Shown one piece after another: positions 1 through 6,670 of a stretch of DNA of 45,703 nt; within the stretch, counting starts at the first letter, position 1; each line of letters opens with the position of its first letter. The notes beneath the pieces were generated by a model. It had not been told where the DNA came from. It saw nothing but the letters and a program-made list of their open reading frames with translations, and made no database searches. The translations under genes and the position numbers were made by a program. Source of the stretch: Halomarinibacterium sp041392205 (GTDB lineage: Bacteria > Bacteroidota > Bacteroidia > Flavobacteriales > Flavobacteriaceae); NCBI GenBank assembly GCA_041392205.1, contig JAWKMO010000017.1, positions 1-45,703 on the forward strand, given 5' to 3'.

Positions 1-348
1 CGACGTAAAGAAAAAGAAATTGCTGTTTATAACAAAGAAAGCAATGAAGCCATAACTTATGCCATAGCAAATACAGGAAGTGGATCAAATAGGAATCTGG
101 CAGTTATTTCTGGCTCAGATGATAGTGTAATAATCAACAAAAATACAAGTGATGCAGAACTTTCTAAAATGAAAACTGAATTAGCTTCAAAAAATATTGA
201 TTTTGCCTATAAGAATGTAAAAAGAAATGATGCTGGTGAAATTGTAGCTATAAAAATATCGATAGATGACAATAAAGGATCAAAATCTACTACTGTCATA
301 AAAGGCGATGATGATAAACCCATTGATTTAATTGTTATTCACCAATAG
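1..348 (+). CDS. C-terminal part of an M56/BlaR1-like or related flavobacterial protein (5' end outside window)
   Basis: Frame 1 is open from the window edge to a TAG at 346-348, giving 115 C-terminal residues. The readable part has a segment starting INKNTSDAEL, then a Lys/Asn-rich stretch NVKRNDAGEI and a charged tail ending in DLIVIHQ. From memory this resembles the C-terminal tail of flavobacterial M56 (BlaR1-type) membrane metallopeptidases, where an NTSDAEL-like motif precedes an NVKRN-like motif. The catalytic HExxH part would lie upstream and is not visible, so the family call is an inference from the tail alone. A hairpin terminator follows the stop by about 20 bases, so this is the last gene of its transcript. 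Confidence 0.45.
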   Translation, partial: RRKEKEIAVYNKESNEAITYAIANTGSGSNRNLAVISGSDDSVIINKNTSDAELSKMKTELASKNIDFAYKNVKRNDAGEIVAIKISIDDNKGSKSTTVIKGDDDKPIDLIVIHQ

Positions 349-367
349 TTTTGAAATAGTTATGGAT

Positions 368-400
368 AAAAGCCTCTTTATAAGAGGCTTTTATTATTTT
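368..400 (+). terminator. Rho-independent terminator after the partial first gene
   Basis: An 11-bp perfect stem (368-378 with 382-392, arm AAAAGCCTCTT) with a 3-base loop runs into a T-rich tail. It lies 20 bp after the stop of the partial first gene and just before the next small gene, so it ends the upstream transcript. Confidence 0.8.
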
Positions 401-405
401 TAGCT

Positions 406-558
406 ATGCGAAAAGCTATTTTCAAAATATTGGCAAAACTGAATAAGAAACTACTTCCAAGTTTTACTAAGAATGGAATTGACTTAGCAAAGGCCTCAAA
501 GCTTCAGCTTTTATTATTTGGATATAGGCTTTGGGTTACTAAAAATGCATTGGATTAA
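406..558 (+). CDS. Conserved 50-residue small basic protein
   Basis: An ATG at 406 opens a 50-codon frame ending TAA at 556-558. The product starts MRKAIFKILAKLNKKLLPS and ends LWVTKNALD. It is basic, with an amphipathic N-terminus and a hydrophobic centre (KASKLQLLLFGYR). I recognise it as a short protein conserved in Flavobacteriaceae that databases sometimes label SsrA-binding protein; at 50 residues it cannot be SmpB, which is about 150, so that name should not be carried over. Its function is unknown. It sits right after a terminator, so it needs its own promoter, which I could not identify. Its stop overlaps the stop of the convergent apt gene by four bases. Confidence 0.6.
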   Translation: MRKAIFKILAKLNKKLLPSFTKNGIDLAKASKLQLLLFGYRLWVTKNALD

Positions 559-1070
559 TAATTTAATATCGAAGCTACTTGGTATTTCTTTAATTTATCT
601 TTTCCATCAAGAAAATCCAATTGCATAATAAAATTACACTGTACAATTTCACCTCCTAATTTTTCAACAAGCTGACATACTGCTTTTGCCGTACCTCCTG
701 TCGCCAAGACATCGTCATGAACCAATACTTTTTCTCCTTTTTTTATGGCATCTTCATGAATTTCTAAAGCATCCCAACCGTATTCCAATTCGTAGGGCTG
801 TTTAATCGTTGTAAAAGGAAGCTTTCCTGGCTTTCTTACAGGAACAAAACCTATTCCCAATGCTTGGGCTAAAAGTGTTCCGAAGAAAAATCCTCGTGAT
901 TCTACACCCACTACTTTATCCATTTTTTTACCCTTTACTAATTGTACCAATTCTTTTAAACATTGAGCAGTAGCCTCTGGTGATGAAAGCAAAGGAGTAA
1001 TATCTTTAAAAATAATTCCTTCCTTTGGAAAATTAGGAATAATACGAATGTAGTCTTCAAGGTCGAGCAT
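555..1070 (-). CDS. apt: Adenine phosphoribosyltransferase
   Basis: This cytosolic purine-salvage enzyme makes AMP from adenine and PRPP. The 171-residue product starts MLDLEDYIRIIPNFPKEG, the normal APRT N-terminus. It carries the family segments GIIFKDITPLL, GVESRGFFFG and the PRPP-binding loop VLVHDDVLATGGT, close to the usual VxxxDDxLATGGT. The frame extends 31 codons further upstream, but that part is a hydrophobic stretch translated across a terminator-like hairpin, so I chose the ATG at 1068-1070. The 3' end converges on the small gene at 406-558. A promoter-like TTG-N20-TACTTTTA ends only three bases before the ATG (1074-1104), so a leaderless or near-leaderless mRNA is possible. Confidence 0.95.
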   Translation of the reverse strand: MLDLEDYIRIIPNFPKEGIIFKDITPLLSSPEATAQCLKELVQLVKGKKMDKVVGVESRGFFFGTLLAQALGIGFVPVRKPGKLPFTTIKQPYELEYGWDALEIHEDAIKKGEKVLVHDDVLATGGTAKAVCQLVEKLGGEIVQCNFIMQLDFLDGKDKLKKYQVASILNY

Positions 1071-1086
1071 GGTTAAAAGTAACCAT

Positions 1087-1117
1087 AAAAAAAATCCTAA
1101 ACAATAGTTTAGAATTT
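1087..1117 (-). terminator. Terminator-like hairpin just upstream of apt
   Basis: On the minus strand, CTAAAC (1112-1107) pairs with GTTTAG (1102-1097) around a 4-base loop; the stem can extend past one mismatch and is followed by eight T (plus-strand A run 1087-1094). It lies 17 bases before the apt ATG. It could end read-through from the repeat/tRNA side, or attenuate apt. Its base overlaps the putative apt -33 element, which argues for a simple terminator. Confidence 0.45.
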
Positions 1118-1150
1118 TTGTGACTCTAATAAGCCTATCTTTTTCAAAAA

Positions 1151-1327
1151 AGGATTGGCTCACGCCCCTCCTGACAAAGCTCCGCTTTCAAATAAAAGGA
1201 TTGGCTCACGCCTCTCCTGACAAAGCTCCGCTTTCAAATAAAAGGATTGGCTCACGCCTCTCCTGACAAAGCTCCGCTTTCAAATAAAAGGATTGGCTCA
1301 CGCCTCTCCTGACAAAGCTCCGCTTTG
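1151..1327. repeat. 46-bp tandem repeat, four copies (last one partial)
   Basis: Units begin at 1151, 1197, 1243 and 1289, exactly 46 bp apart. The first three are full length and the fourth stops after about 39 bp. Copies are identical except for one C/T difference (the first has CGCCCCTCC, the others CGCCTCTCC). Each holds a short palindrome, AAAGCTCCGCTTT. The period is not a multiple of three, so the block is not a coding repeat. It lies between the tRNA-Arg terminator and apt. The near identity points to recent amplification by slippage or unequal exchange. Confidence 0.9.
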
Positions 1328-1329
1328 AA

Positions 1330-1390
1330 AACAATTCAAAATAGAAAAAACGCTCAAGCAAGCTTGGCGTTTTTTCTATTTTGAATTGTT
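1330..1390 (-). terminator. Very long perfect hairpin terminator of the tRNA-Arg transcript
   Basis: Positions 1330-1353 and 1367-1390 are perfect reverse complements over 24 bp. After one bulged base the stem continues as CAAGC/GCTTG (1355-1359 with 1362-1366) around a two-base loop. The left arm abuts the last 46-bp repeat and the right arm starts 7 bp after the tRNA 3' end, so on the minus strand it follows the tRNA directly. It contains A/T runs on both arms, so it could stop transcription in both directions. Confidence 0.8.
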
Positions 1391-1396
1391 TATTCG

Positions 1397-1470
1397 TGAC
1401 CTCGACAGGATTCAAACCTGTAACCTTCTGAGCCGTAATCAGATGCGCTATTCAGTTGCGCCACGAGGCC
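1397..1470 (-). tRNA. tRNA-Arg (anticodon ACG)
   Basis: The minus strand reads as a complete 74-nt cloverleaf. The acceptor stem GGCCTCG pairs with CGAGGTC with one G-U pair. The D arm has GCGC/GCGC, the anticodon stem is TCTGA/TCAGA around a loop TTACGGC giving anticodon ACG, and the T arm is ACAGG/CCTGT with loop TTTGAAT. The discriminator is A and no CCA is encoded. ACG (inosine at 34 after deamination) reads CGU, CGC and CGA. A promoter lies upstream (1482-1511) and a long hairpin terminator directly downstream, so it is a stand-alone unit. Confidence 0.95.
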
Positions 1471-1481
1471 TTTTAGGGGTG

Positions 1482-1511
1482 CAAATATAAAAAATTAAGA
1501 GGTATAAGCAA
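1482..1511 (-). promoter_or_regulatory. Bacteroidetes-type promoter for tRNA-Arg
   Basis: On the minus strand a TTG (1511-1509) is followed after 19 bp by TATATTTG (1489-1482), an exact fit to the Bacteroidetes -33 TTG / -7 TAnnTTTG consensus. The tRNA 5' end lies 11 bases past the last G. Confidence 0.75.
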
Positions 1512-1520
1512 TTAAAAAAA

Positions 1521-1796
1521 TTAAATTATCTCTGCGCTTAAACCCGCTTCTAATAATTTACTGCAACGCGGTTTTAAGTCTTCAAAAGAACCGGATTTAA
1601 CCGTACATTTCCCCTTGTAATGTACAATTATGGCACATTGTTCGGCCTGTATAGCAGTATGTTCGCAGGTAGCTACCAGCATTTCAATAACGTGATCAAA
1701 AGTGTTTACATCGTCATTATACAATACTATTTGGTTTTCAAAATCTTCCTGTTCTGCAACGAGAAGATCTTCTTCATATTTTTCTTTGGTACTCAT
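1521..1796 (-). CDS. clpS: ClpS, adaptor for the ClpAP protease
   Basis: ClpS brings N-degron substrates to ClpA and adjusts ClpAP activity in the cytosol. The 91-residue product starts MSTKEKYEEDLL, a typical disordered N-terminal arm, followed by the ClpS core with VLYNDDVNTFDHVIEML, the conserved substrate-pocket segment (NDxxxxxxxV), and a later AIIVHYKGKCTVKSG segment. An upstream in-frame ATG would add seven residues (MPCKFLT), but MSTKE fits the family start. It is the last gene of a minus-strand run after prmA, starting 21 bases past the prmA stop. Gene order tpiA-prmA-clpS is common in Flavobacteria. Confidence 0.93.
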   Translation of the reverse strand: MSTKEKYEEDLLVAEQEDFENQIVLYNDDVNTFDHVIEMLVATCEHTAIQAEQCAIIVHYKGKCTVKSGSFEDLKPRCSKLLEAGLSAEII

Positions 1797-1817
1797 TGTT
1801 AGAAACTTACATGGCAA

Positions 1818-2654
1818 CTAATGTACAAATTTTGCCGCAATCCAATTATTTTTTTCTTTGTTTTCAACGAATTGAAGTCCCAACTTATTGCAACAATTAA
1901 TAATGATTGGTAAATCTTCTTTATAAAAACCACTTAAGTACAACTCCCCTCCTTTTTTGAGACAAGCCCTATACGATTTCATGTCGTTAAGTAAGATATT
2001 TCTGTTGATGTTGGCAATAATGGTATCATAAACTGGATTCTTAGGTAATATCGAGGCATCTCCCAAGGCTACTTTAATTTGGGTACACTTATTCCGCAAT
2101 ACATTTTCTTCCGAATTTTCTACACACCAATCATCAATATCAATGGCATCAATTTTTGAAGCCCCTCGCATTTCGGCCAAAATAGCCAGTACAGCAGTCC
2201 CACATCCCATGTCGAGGACCGTTTTTTCTTCAAAATTATTTTCTAAAATACATTGAAGCACCATAAAGGTTGTCTCATGATGCCCGGTACCAAAAGACAT
2301 TTTGGGTTCTATGACAATTTCATAGGCTACATTAAAGGGTTTATGAAATGAAGCTCGTACTGCGCAAGTATTAGCAATAACAATAGGTTCGAAATTTTTT
2401 TCCCATTCCTCATTCCAATTCACCTGTTCAATTTCTTTGAATGAAAAATCAATTTTAAATTCTTCACTTTTTAGAATTTCAACCTCATCCAAGATATCTT
2501 TATTCCACTCATCTTTTTGGATATAAGCTAAGATACCATTCTCTGTTTCTACAAAACTTTCAAAGCCTGCGTAGCCCAATTCAGCAATTAAAATTTCAGA
2601 AGCAGGTTGCAACGGCTCCACCGTAAAATTGTATTCAATATAAATGGCACTCAT
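1818..2654 (-). CDS. prmA: Ribosomal protein L11 methyltransferase PrmA
   Basis: PrmA uses S-adenosylmethionine to methylate ribosomal protein L11. The 278-residue product has an N-terminal alpha/beta domain (about 1-95) for L11 binding and a Rossmann methyltransferase domain. Motif I is VLDMGCGTAVLAI (about 145-157), preceded by the family signature MSFGTGHHETT, and the acidic ribose-binding segment IDAIDIDDW follows. The catalytic-region motif is IIANINRNIL. Its ATG overlaps the tpiA stop as ATGA (2651-2654), so the two are translationally coupled. Confidence 0.95.
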   Translation of the reverse strand: MSAIYIEYNFTVEPLQPASEILIAELGYAGFESFVETENGILAYIQKDEWNKDILDEVEILKSEEFKIDFSFKEIEQVNWNEEWEKNFEPIVIANTCAVRASFHKPFNVAYEIVIEPKMSFGTGHHETTFMVLQCILENNFEEKTVLDMGCGTAVLAILAEMRGASKIDAIDIDDWCVENSEENVLRNKCTQIKVALGDASILPKNPVYDTIIANINRNILLNDMKSYRACLKKGGELYLSGFYKEDLPIIINCCNKLGLQFVENKEKNNWIAAKFVH

Positions 2655-3415
2655 GACATCGCTTTAATTATGGCTGCAAAATCGGAAGCGTTTAAGGAAG
2701 CTCCACCAATAAGTCCGCCGTCTACATCGGGTTTACCAAAAATCTCACCCGCATTATCGGGTTTTACACTTCCTCCATAAAGAATAGAAACCCCTTGGGC
2801 CAATGCTTCTGAATAGGTATTGGATAGTGTTTTTCGAATAAATGAGTGCATTTCCTGTGCCTGTTCGGGCGTAGCCGTCATGCCAGTGCCTATGGCCCAA
2901 ACGGGTTCGTAGGCTAAAATGAGGTTATTCCAATGTGCTTCGGAAAGATGAAACAAAGCATTTTTCAACTGACTTTCTACAATTTTAAAATGATTCCCGT
3001 TAGAACGCTCTTCTAGCTTTTCGCCAAAACAGAAAACTACTTCCAACCCATTTTTAAGAGCCGTATCTACTTTTTGTTTTAAAAGGCTATCCGTTTCAGA
3101 AAAATATTCACGCCGTTCGCTATGGCCTAAAATAACGGTATTTACACCAATATTAGTAAGCATTTGCGCAGACACTTCTCCTGTAAAAGCCCCACTTTCT
3201 GCCTGATGTAAGTTTTGTGCCCCTACTTCAATTTGATAGTTTCTATTTCCAGAATCCATAACATACCCCACATTAATAAATGGAGGAAATACGATTACTC
3301 GGTTTCCATTTAAATCGTGATATTGAATTTCGGTGCTAATATCGGTTATTAACTGAAGGGACTCATCTCTATGTAAATTCATTTTCCAGTTTCCGGCGAC
3401 TATTTTGGTTCTCAT
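2651..3415 (-). CDS. tpiA: Triosephosphate isomerase
   Basis: This glycolytic enzyme interconverts dihydroxyacetone phosphate and glyceraldehyde 3-phosphate. The 254-residue product has the whole TIM signature: GNWKMN near residue 8 (substrate Lys), LGHSERR (electrophilic His), AYEPVWAIGTG (catalytic Glu and hinge loop 6), YGGSVKPDN, and the phosphate loop GGLIGGAS. It sits in a minus-strand group with the permease gene 58 bp upstream and prmA overlapping downstream. The short gap at 3416-3473 holds AT-rich GGATTATT-like direct repeats and no clear promoter. Confidence 0.97.
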   Translation of the reverse strand: MRTKIVAGNWKMNLHRDESLQLITDISTEIQYHDLNGNRVIVFPPFINVGYVMDSGNRNYQIEVGAQNLHQAESGAFTGEVSAQMLTNIGVNTVILGHSERREYFSETDSLLKQKVDTALKNGLEVVFCFGEKLEERSNGNHFKIVESQLKNALFHLSEAHWNNLILAYEPVWAIGTGMTATPEQAQEMHSFIRKTLSNTYSEALAQGVSILYGGSVKPDNAGEIFGKPDVDGGLIGGASLNASDFAAIIKAMS

Positions 3416-3473
3416 AATTAGGTATGTTAGTATGTTGGATTATTGGATTATTCGATTAATCACTATTCAGTTA

Positions 3474-4550
3474 TTATTGTCTACTAATTTTGGGATCTAA
3501 CCAACCATAAATAATATCTACAATAATATTGATTACAATAAATAAGGTGGCAATTACCAAAACTGCACCCATAATAATGGGTAAATCTAGGGTATTTAAA
3601 GCATCCACAATTTCTTTTCCGAGGCCGTTCCATCCAAAAATATATTCCACAAACACCGCTCCTGCTAGCATAGACGCAAACCATCCTGAAATGGCAGTCA
3701 CAACCGGATTTAAAGAATTTTTCAAGGCATGTTTTCGAATGATTTTAGCAAAAGACAGCCCTTTAGCTTTTGCGGTACGAATATAATCCTGACTTAACAC
3801 TTCTAATAACGAATTTCGCATTAACTGTGTGACTACCCCCAAAGGACGAATCCCTAAAACTATTGCAGGTAGCAAAAGGTTTTTCCATTGAATATAGCTT
3901 CCTTCCCCAAAATCATCTACTTCGTATAAACTTCCAGTCATATTTAAATTAGTGTATTTGTGTAATACAAATCCGAAGAGCCAAGCAAAAATGATGGCGC
4001 TAAAAAAAGAAGGAACACTCATCCCCAAGATACTAAATAGCTGAATGAATTTATCTAAAAACTTATCTTTAAATAGGACAGAAATAATCCCAAGGAAAAC
4101 ACCTAATACCATCGCAATAATAATAGCAGAAATTGCCAAAATTGCCGTATTGGGTAGTGTCTCGATTATAATACTACTTACGGGTTTTCCGTTTTTTTGA
4201 AAGGACTCCCGTAAATACGGAAGCTTTAAAACAGTCGCCGTTTGTTGGGTTGAAAAAAGCTGGGTGGCTTCATATTTTCCTTGAGAAAGAAACGAATAAT
4301 CCCCTTCTGTTTTACTGTGAAAAGAAAGTGGAGAAAGATCATTTATGTACAACCAATATTGTGCGCCTAAAGATTTATCGAATCCGTATTTTTTTTTTAC
4401 AATAGCAACCTGTTCTGCTGTTTCATTTTGCCCTAACATCATTCTGGCAGGATCACCAGGAAGAATAGTAAACAATAAAAAAATAACGGTTACTACTCCA
4501 AATAATGTGAGCAAAGCATATCCTATTTTTTGAACTACATATAGAAACAA
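3474..4550 (-). CDS. ABC transporter permease, DppB/OppB family (orphan)
   Basis: This is an inner-membrane permease of the peptide/nickel (BPD) importer family, 358 residues. The first membrane segment is at about 5-30 and is followed by the conserved ILPGDPARMMLG. The cytoplasmic EAA loop is DYIRTAKAKGLSFAKIIRKH, the contact site for the ATPase subunit, and the C-terminal part has EYIFGWNGLGKEI. An unusually long periplasmic segment (about 50-125) follows the first helix. The start is a TTG at 4548-4550, one base past the stop of the DoxX-like gene, so they share a transcript. No DppC, ATPase or binding protein is nearby, so partners must be encoded elsewhere. The substrate cannot be told. 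Confidence 0.85.
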   Translation of the reverse strand: MFLYVVQKIGYALLTLFGVVTVIFLLFTILPGDPARMMLGQNETAEQVAIVKKKYGFDKSLGAQYWLYINDLSPLSFHSKTEGDYSFLSQGKYEATQLFSTQQTATVLKLPYLRESFQKNGKPVSSIIIETLPNTAILAISAIIIAMVLGVFLGIISVLFKDKFLDKFIQLFSILGMSVPSFFSAIIFAWLFGFVLHKYTNLNMTGSLYEVDDFGEGSYIQWKNLLLPAIVLGIRPLGVVTQLMRNSLLEVLSQDYIRTAKAKGLSFAKIIRKHALKNSLNPVVTAISGWFASMLAGAVFVEYIFGWNGLGKEIVDALNTLDLPIIMGAVLVIATLFIVINIIVDIIYGWLDPKISRQ

Positions 4551-4551
4551 G

Positions 4552-5655
4552 TTACTTTATTTTAAAATCTTCGGTATCGTTCCAGTGCTCTTTTTGAAGA
4601 ATGGTTCCTTTGCTTAATTCTAATATCCCTGGATTACTACGTACAATGGTTTTTAACGTCGTCATATCGCAGAAATAGAATTGAAAATTCAGTTTTTGCT
4701 TTCTGGCCAAATCCTCAGATTCTGCCGTACTTGAAGCGGAAAGTCCAATCACTTTATAGCCTTTCTTTAAAGCCTCATCGGTTACTTTTTTAATATTGGC
4801 ATAGCCCTCGATTTCCGTATTGTCTAGGTTATAGGCAATTACAACAATAAGTTTCTCTTCTGCGAGAAAGGCTTCCGTAAAATCTTCTCCGTCGCGTTCT
4901 ATTGTAAAATCGTGGATGGGGGGTTCGTAGGGCTCACGAATAAAATGGGTTTTAACTTCTATACGCTTTCCGCCTTCGGGTTTTGGGTCTATACCATTTG
5001 TATTTTTAATTACGGTTTCTTTTCCGTTTAATTCATAAACCCATTGGTATTCTATAATAGGTGGCAAAGCATCCTCTGGAACTGTCATTTTTTCGGTAAT
5101 GTTATTTCCAATTTTATAGGCTCTAAAATCTACAATGGGTAAATGCATAAGCACGTGATACCCTAACCAAAGACAAAGTACAAAGGAAATCATGACCACT
5201 ATACTTCGAACATTTGCAGTAAAAAAAGGAACTAGGTGCTTTTTCCCTAAGAATATAACAAGAATTAAAACCAATAATACAATATCCTTCCAAAAGGACT
5301 CCCATGGGGTTAATTTTAATGCATCTCCAAAGCATCCACAGTCGGTTACTTTATTAAAATAGGCCGAATAAAACGTAAGGAAAGTGAAGAAAATAATCAT
5401 CGCTAATAAACTCCATAATGTAAACTTTTTTGCATAGCCAAGAATGAGCATGATACCCAACATCACTTCATACACCACAACAAAAAGCGCAATCATTAAG
5501 GAATAGGGAACTAAAAACTCAAGGTTTAATACATCGGGGGCAAAATAATCTTGTAGTTTAAAAGAAAACCCAACGGGGTCATTCAGCTTAATAAGTCCGC
5601 TGATAATGAATAAAATTCCAACAAATATTCTACTTACGCCTACTATATATTTCAT
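4552..5655 (-). CDS. BT_3928-like DoxX-family membrane protein
   Basis: The N-terminal half has at least four predicted membrane helices starting MKYIVGVSRIFVGILFIISG, with LIKLNDPVGFSFKLQDYF, a DoxX/MauE-like signature, and a Cys pair in TDCGCFGDALK. The C-terminal half (about 200-367) is soluble and resembles a thioredoxin-fold domain (FYFCDMTTLKTIVRSNPGI), without a CxxC. In Bacteroidetes the family is called BT_3928 and commonly sits between a DUF1599 gene and tpiA, as here. A role in redox or electron transfer is only a guess from MauE/DoxX relatives. I chose the ATG at 5653-5655 rather than one six codons upstream because the helix starts there. Confidence 0.8.
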   Translation of the reverse strand: MKYIVGVSRIFVGILFIISGLIKLNDPVGFSFKLQDYFAPDVLNLEFLVPYSLMIALFVVVYEVMLGIMLILGYAKKFTLWSLLAMIIFFTFLTFYSAYFNKVTDCGCFGDALKLTPWESFWKDIVLLVLILVIFLGKKHLVPFFTANVRSIVVMISFVLCLWLGYHVLMHLPIVDFRAYKIGNNITEKMTVPEDALPPIIEYQWVYELNGKETVIKNTNGIDPKPEGGKRIEVKTHFIREPYEPPIHDFTIERDGEDFTEAFLAEEKLIVVIAYNLDNTEIEGYANIKKVTDEALKKGYKVIGLSASSTAESEDLARKQKLNFQFYFCDMTTLKTIVRSNPGILELSKGTILQKEHWNDTEDFKIK

Positions 5656-5704
5656 AATGTTAATAAATTTCAAATTTCAAGTACCAAAACCCAAAAGGGT
5701 ATCT

Positions 5705-5941
5705 AAACTTGTTAATAATAGAAGAAATAATCTTACGTAATTCTTCCGATTCTTTTAATAAAGTAATTATTTCCTCATTTTTCATTAGCTTCAATGTAAT
5801 TAGCTCCTACTGAACCTGAAGATGTAATTAACAGTTTACCATCTTCAATATTTGCTAATGTAGGTTTTAAATCCTTATTGATGCTCTACAACTCCCTGCA
5901 AATAGAAATGTTCTTTCCTCTAAATCAAACTTCCAATCCAT
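5705..5941 (-). pseudogene. Remnant of a four-helix-bundle protein gene (S23/IVP family)
   Basis: Read on the minus strand, this gap holds three fragments of the four-helix-bundle (23S rRNA intervening sequence, S23) family. From 5941 downward come an N-terminal piece MDWKFDLEERTFLFAGSC, then after a frame change NIEDGKLLITSSGSVGANY and IEANE, and finally after a loss of the middle EEIITLLKESEELRKIISS. Intact members are about 115-120 residues and have these pieces in the same order. Here the segment normally following IEANE (about 45 residues, including the KICRKEAKESRYW-type helix) is missing, and a TAA breaks the first part. It lies between the DUF1599 and DoxX-like genes and is best read as a decayed inserted gene. 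Confidence 0.75.
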
Positions 5942-5956
5942 TTGGATTTTAGAATT

Positions 5957-6505
5957 TTAGCTTTGGGATTTACTTTGTAGGTGAATCATGGCAAAAACAC
6001 TATAATTAATTATATCTTGATAATTGGCATCAATGCCTTCACTTACTAATGTTTTCCCAAGATTGTCCTCAATTTGTTTCACTCGTAATAATTTTTGAAG
6101 AATTAAATCGGTTAAAGAACTCACCCTCATATCACGCCAGGCTTCGCCATAATCATGGTTTTTATCCATCATTAATTGTTTCGTAAGTGCTACTTTCTCA
6201 TCATACAACTTTGTGGCTTCTTCAAGGGATACATCTGGTTGTGCTACCACACCTTTTTCCAACTGAATCAATGCCATTAACGAATAATTTATAATGCCTA
6301 TAAACTCACTTGCTTCTCCCTCATCTATTTTTCGTTCGGCATTTTGTTGAAGACTTCGAATTCGTTGTGCTTTTATAAAAATTTGGTCGGTAAGTGAAGG
6401 CAATCGTAAAATACGCCAAGCGCTTCCATAGTCCTTCATTTTATTTATAAACAGCGTTCTGCACGTTTCTATCACGGCATCGTATTGTTTTACAGTATCG
6501 GGCAT
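5957..6505 (-). CDS. DUF1599 family protein
   Basis: The 182-residue cytosolic protein has two tandem DUF1599 repeats. The first has NKMKDYGSAWRILRLPSLTD near residue 22 and the second DKNHDYGEAWRDMRVSSLTD near residue 117. Both share the KxxDYGxAWRxxRxxSLTD core, followed by KAQRIRSLQ or KLLRVKQIE and a helix with INYS. The duplicated acidic/His-like pattern suggests an all-alpha fold that could bind metal or nucleotide, but no activity is established. It heads the minus-strand group and is divergent from folP (166 bp between starts). Confidence 0.88.
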   Translation of the reverse strand: MPDTVKQYDAVIETCRTLFINKMKDYGSAWRILRLPSLTDQIFIKAQRIRSLQQNAERKIDEGEASEFIGIINYSLMALIQLEKGVVAQPDVSLEEATKLYDEKVALTKQLMMDKNHDYGEAWRDMRVSSLTDLILQKLLRVKQIEDNLGKTLVSEGIDANYQDIINYSVFAMIHLQSKSQS

Positions 6506-6670
6506 GCGTTTTTTAAGATTTTGCGTAAATTTCGCTTAAATTGTTAAGAGTTCAAAGTTTCGGAGTAACAAAGTTTGAGCGTATTTTAAAACCAGAATTT
6601 TTGTAACCCAATAATCGAATACCCAAAATATCGAATAGTTTATTAATCTAACAATCTAAATATCCAACCT

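Noticed and set aside
1151..1327. CRISPR array
   Set aside because: The 46-bp units are directly adjacent with no variable spacers, and no cas gene is present.
1206..1415. A 69-residue protein-coding frame on the minus strand across the repeats
   Set aside because: The frame reads through the hairpin terminator and a repeat whose period is not a multiple of three; the translated pieces repeat out of frame and end in the repeat block.
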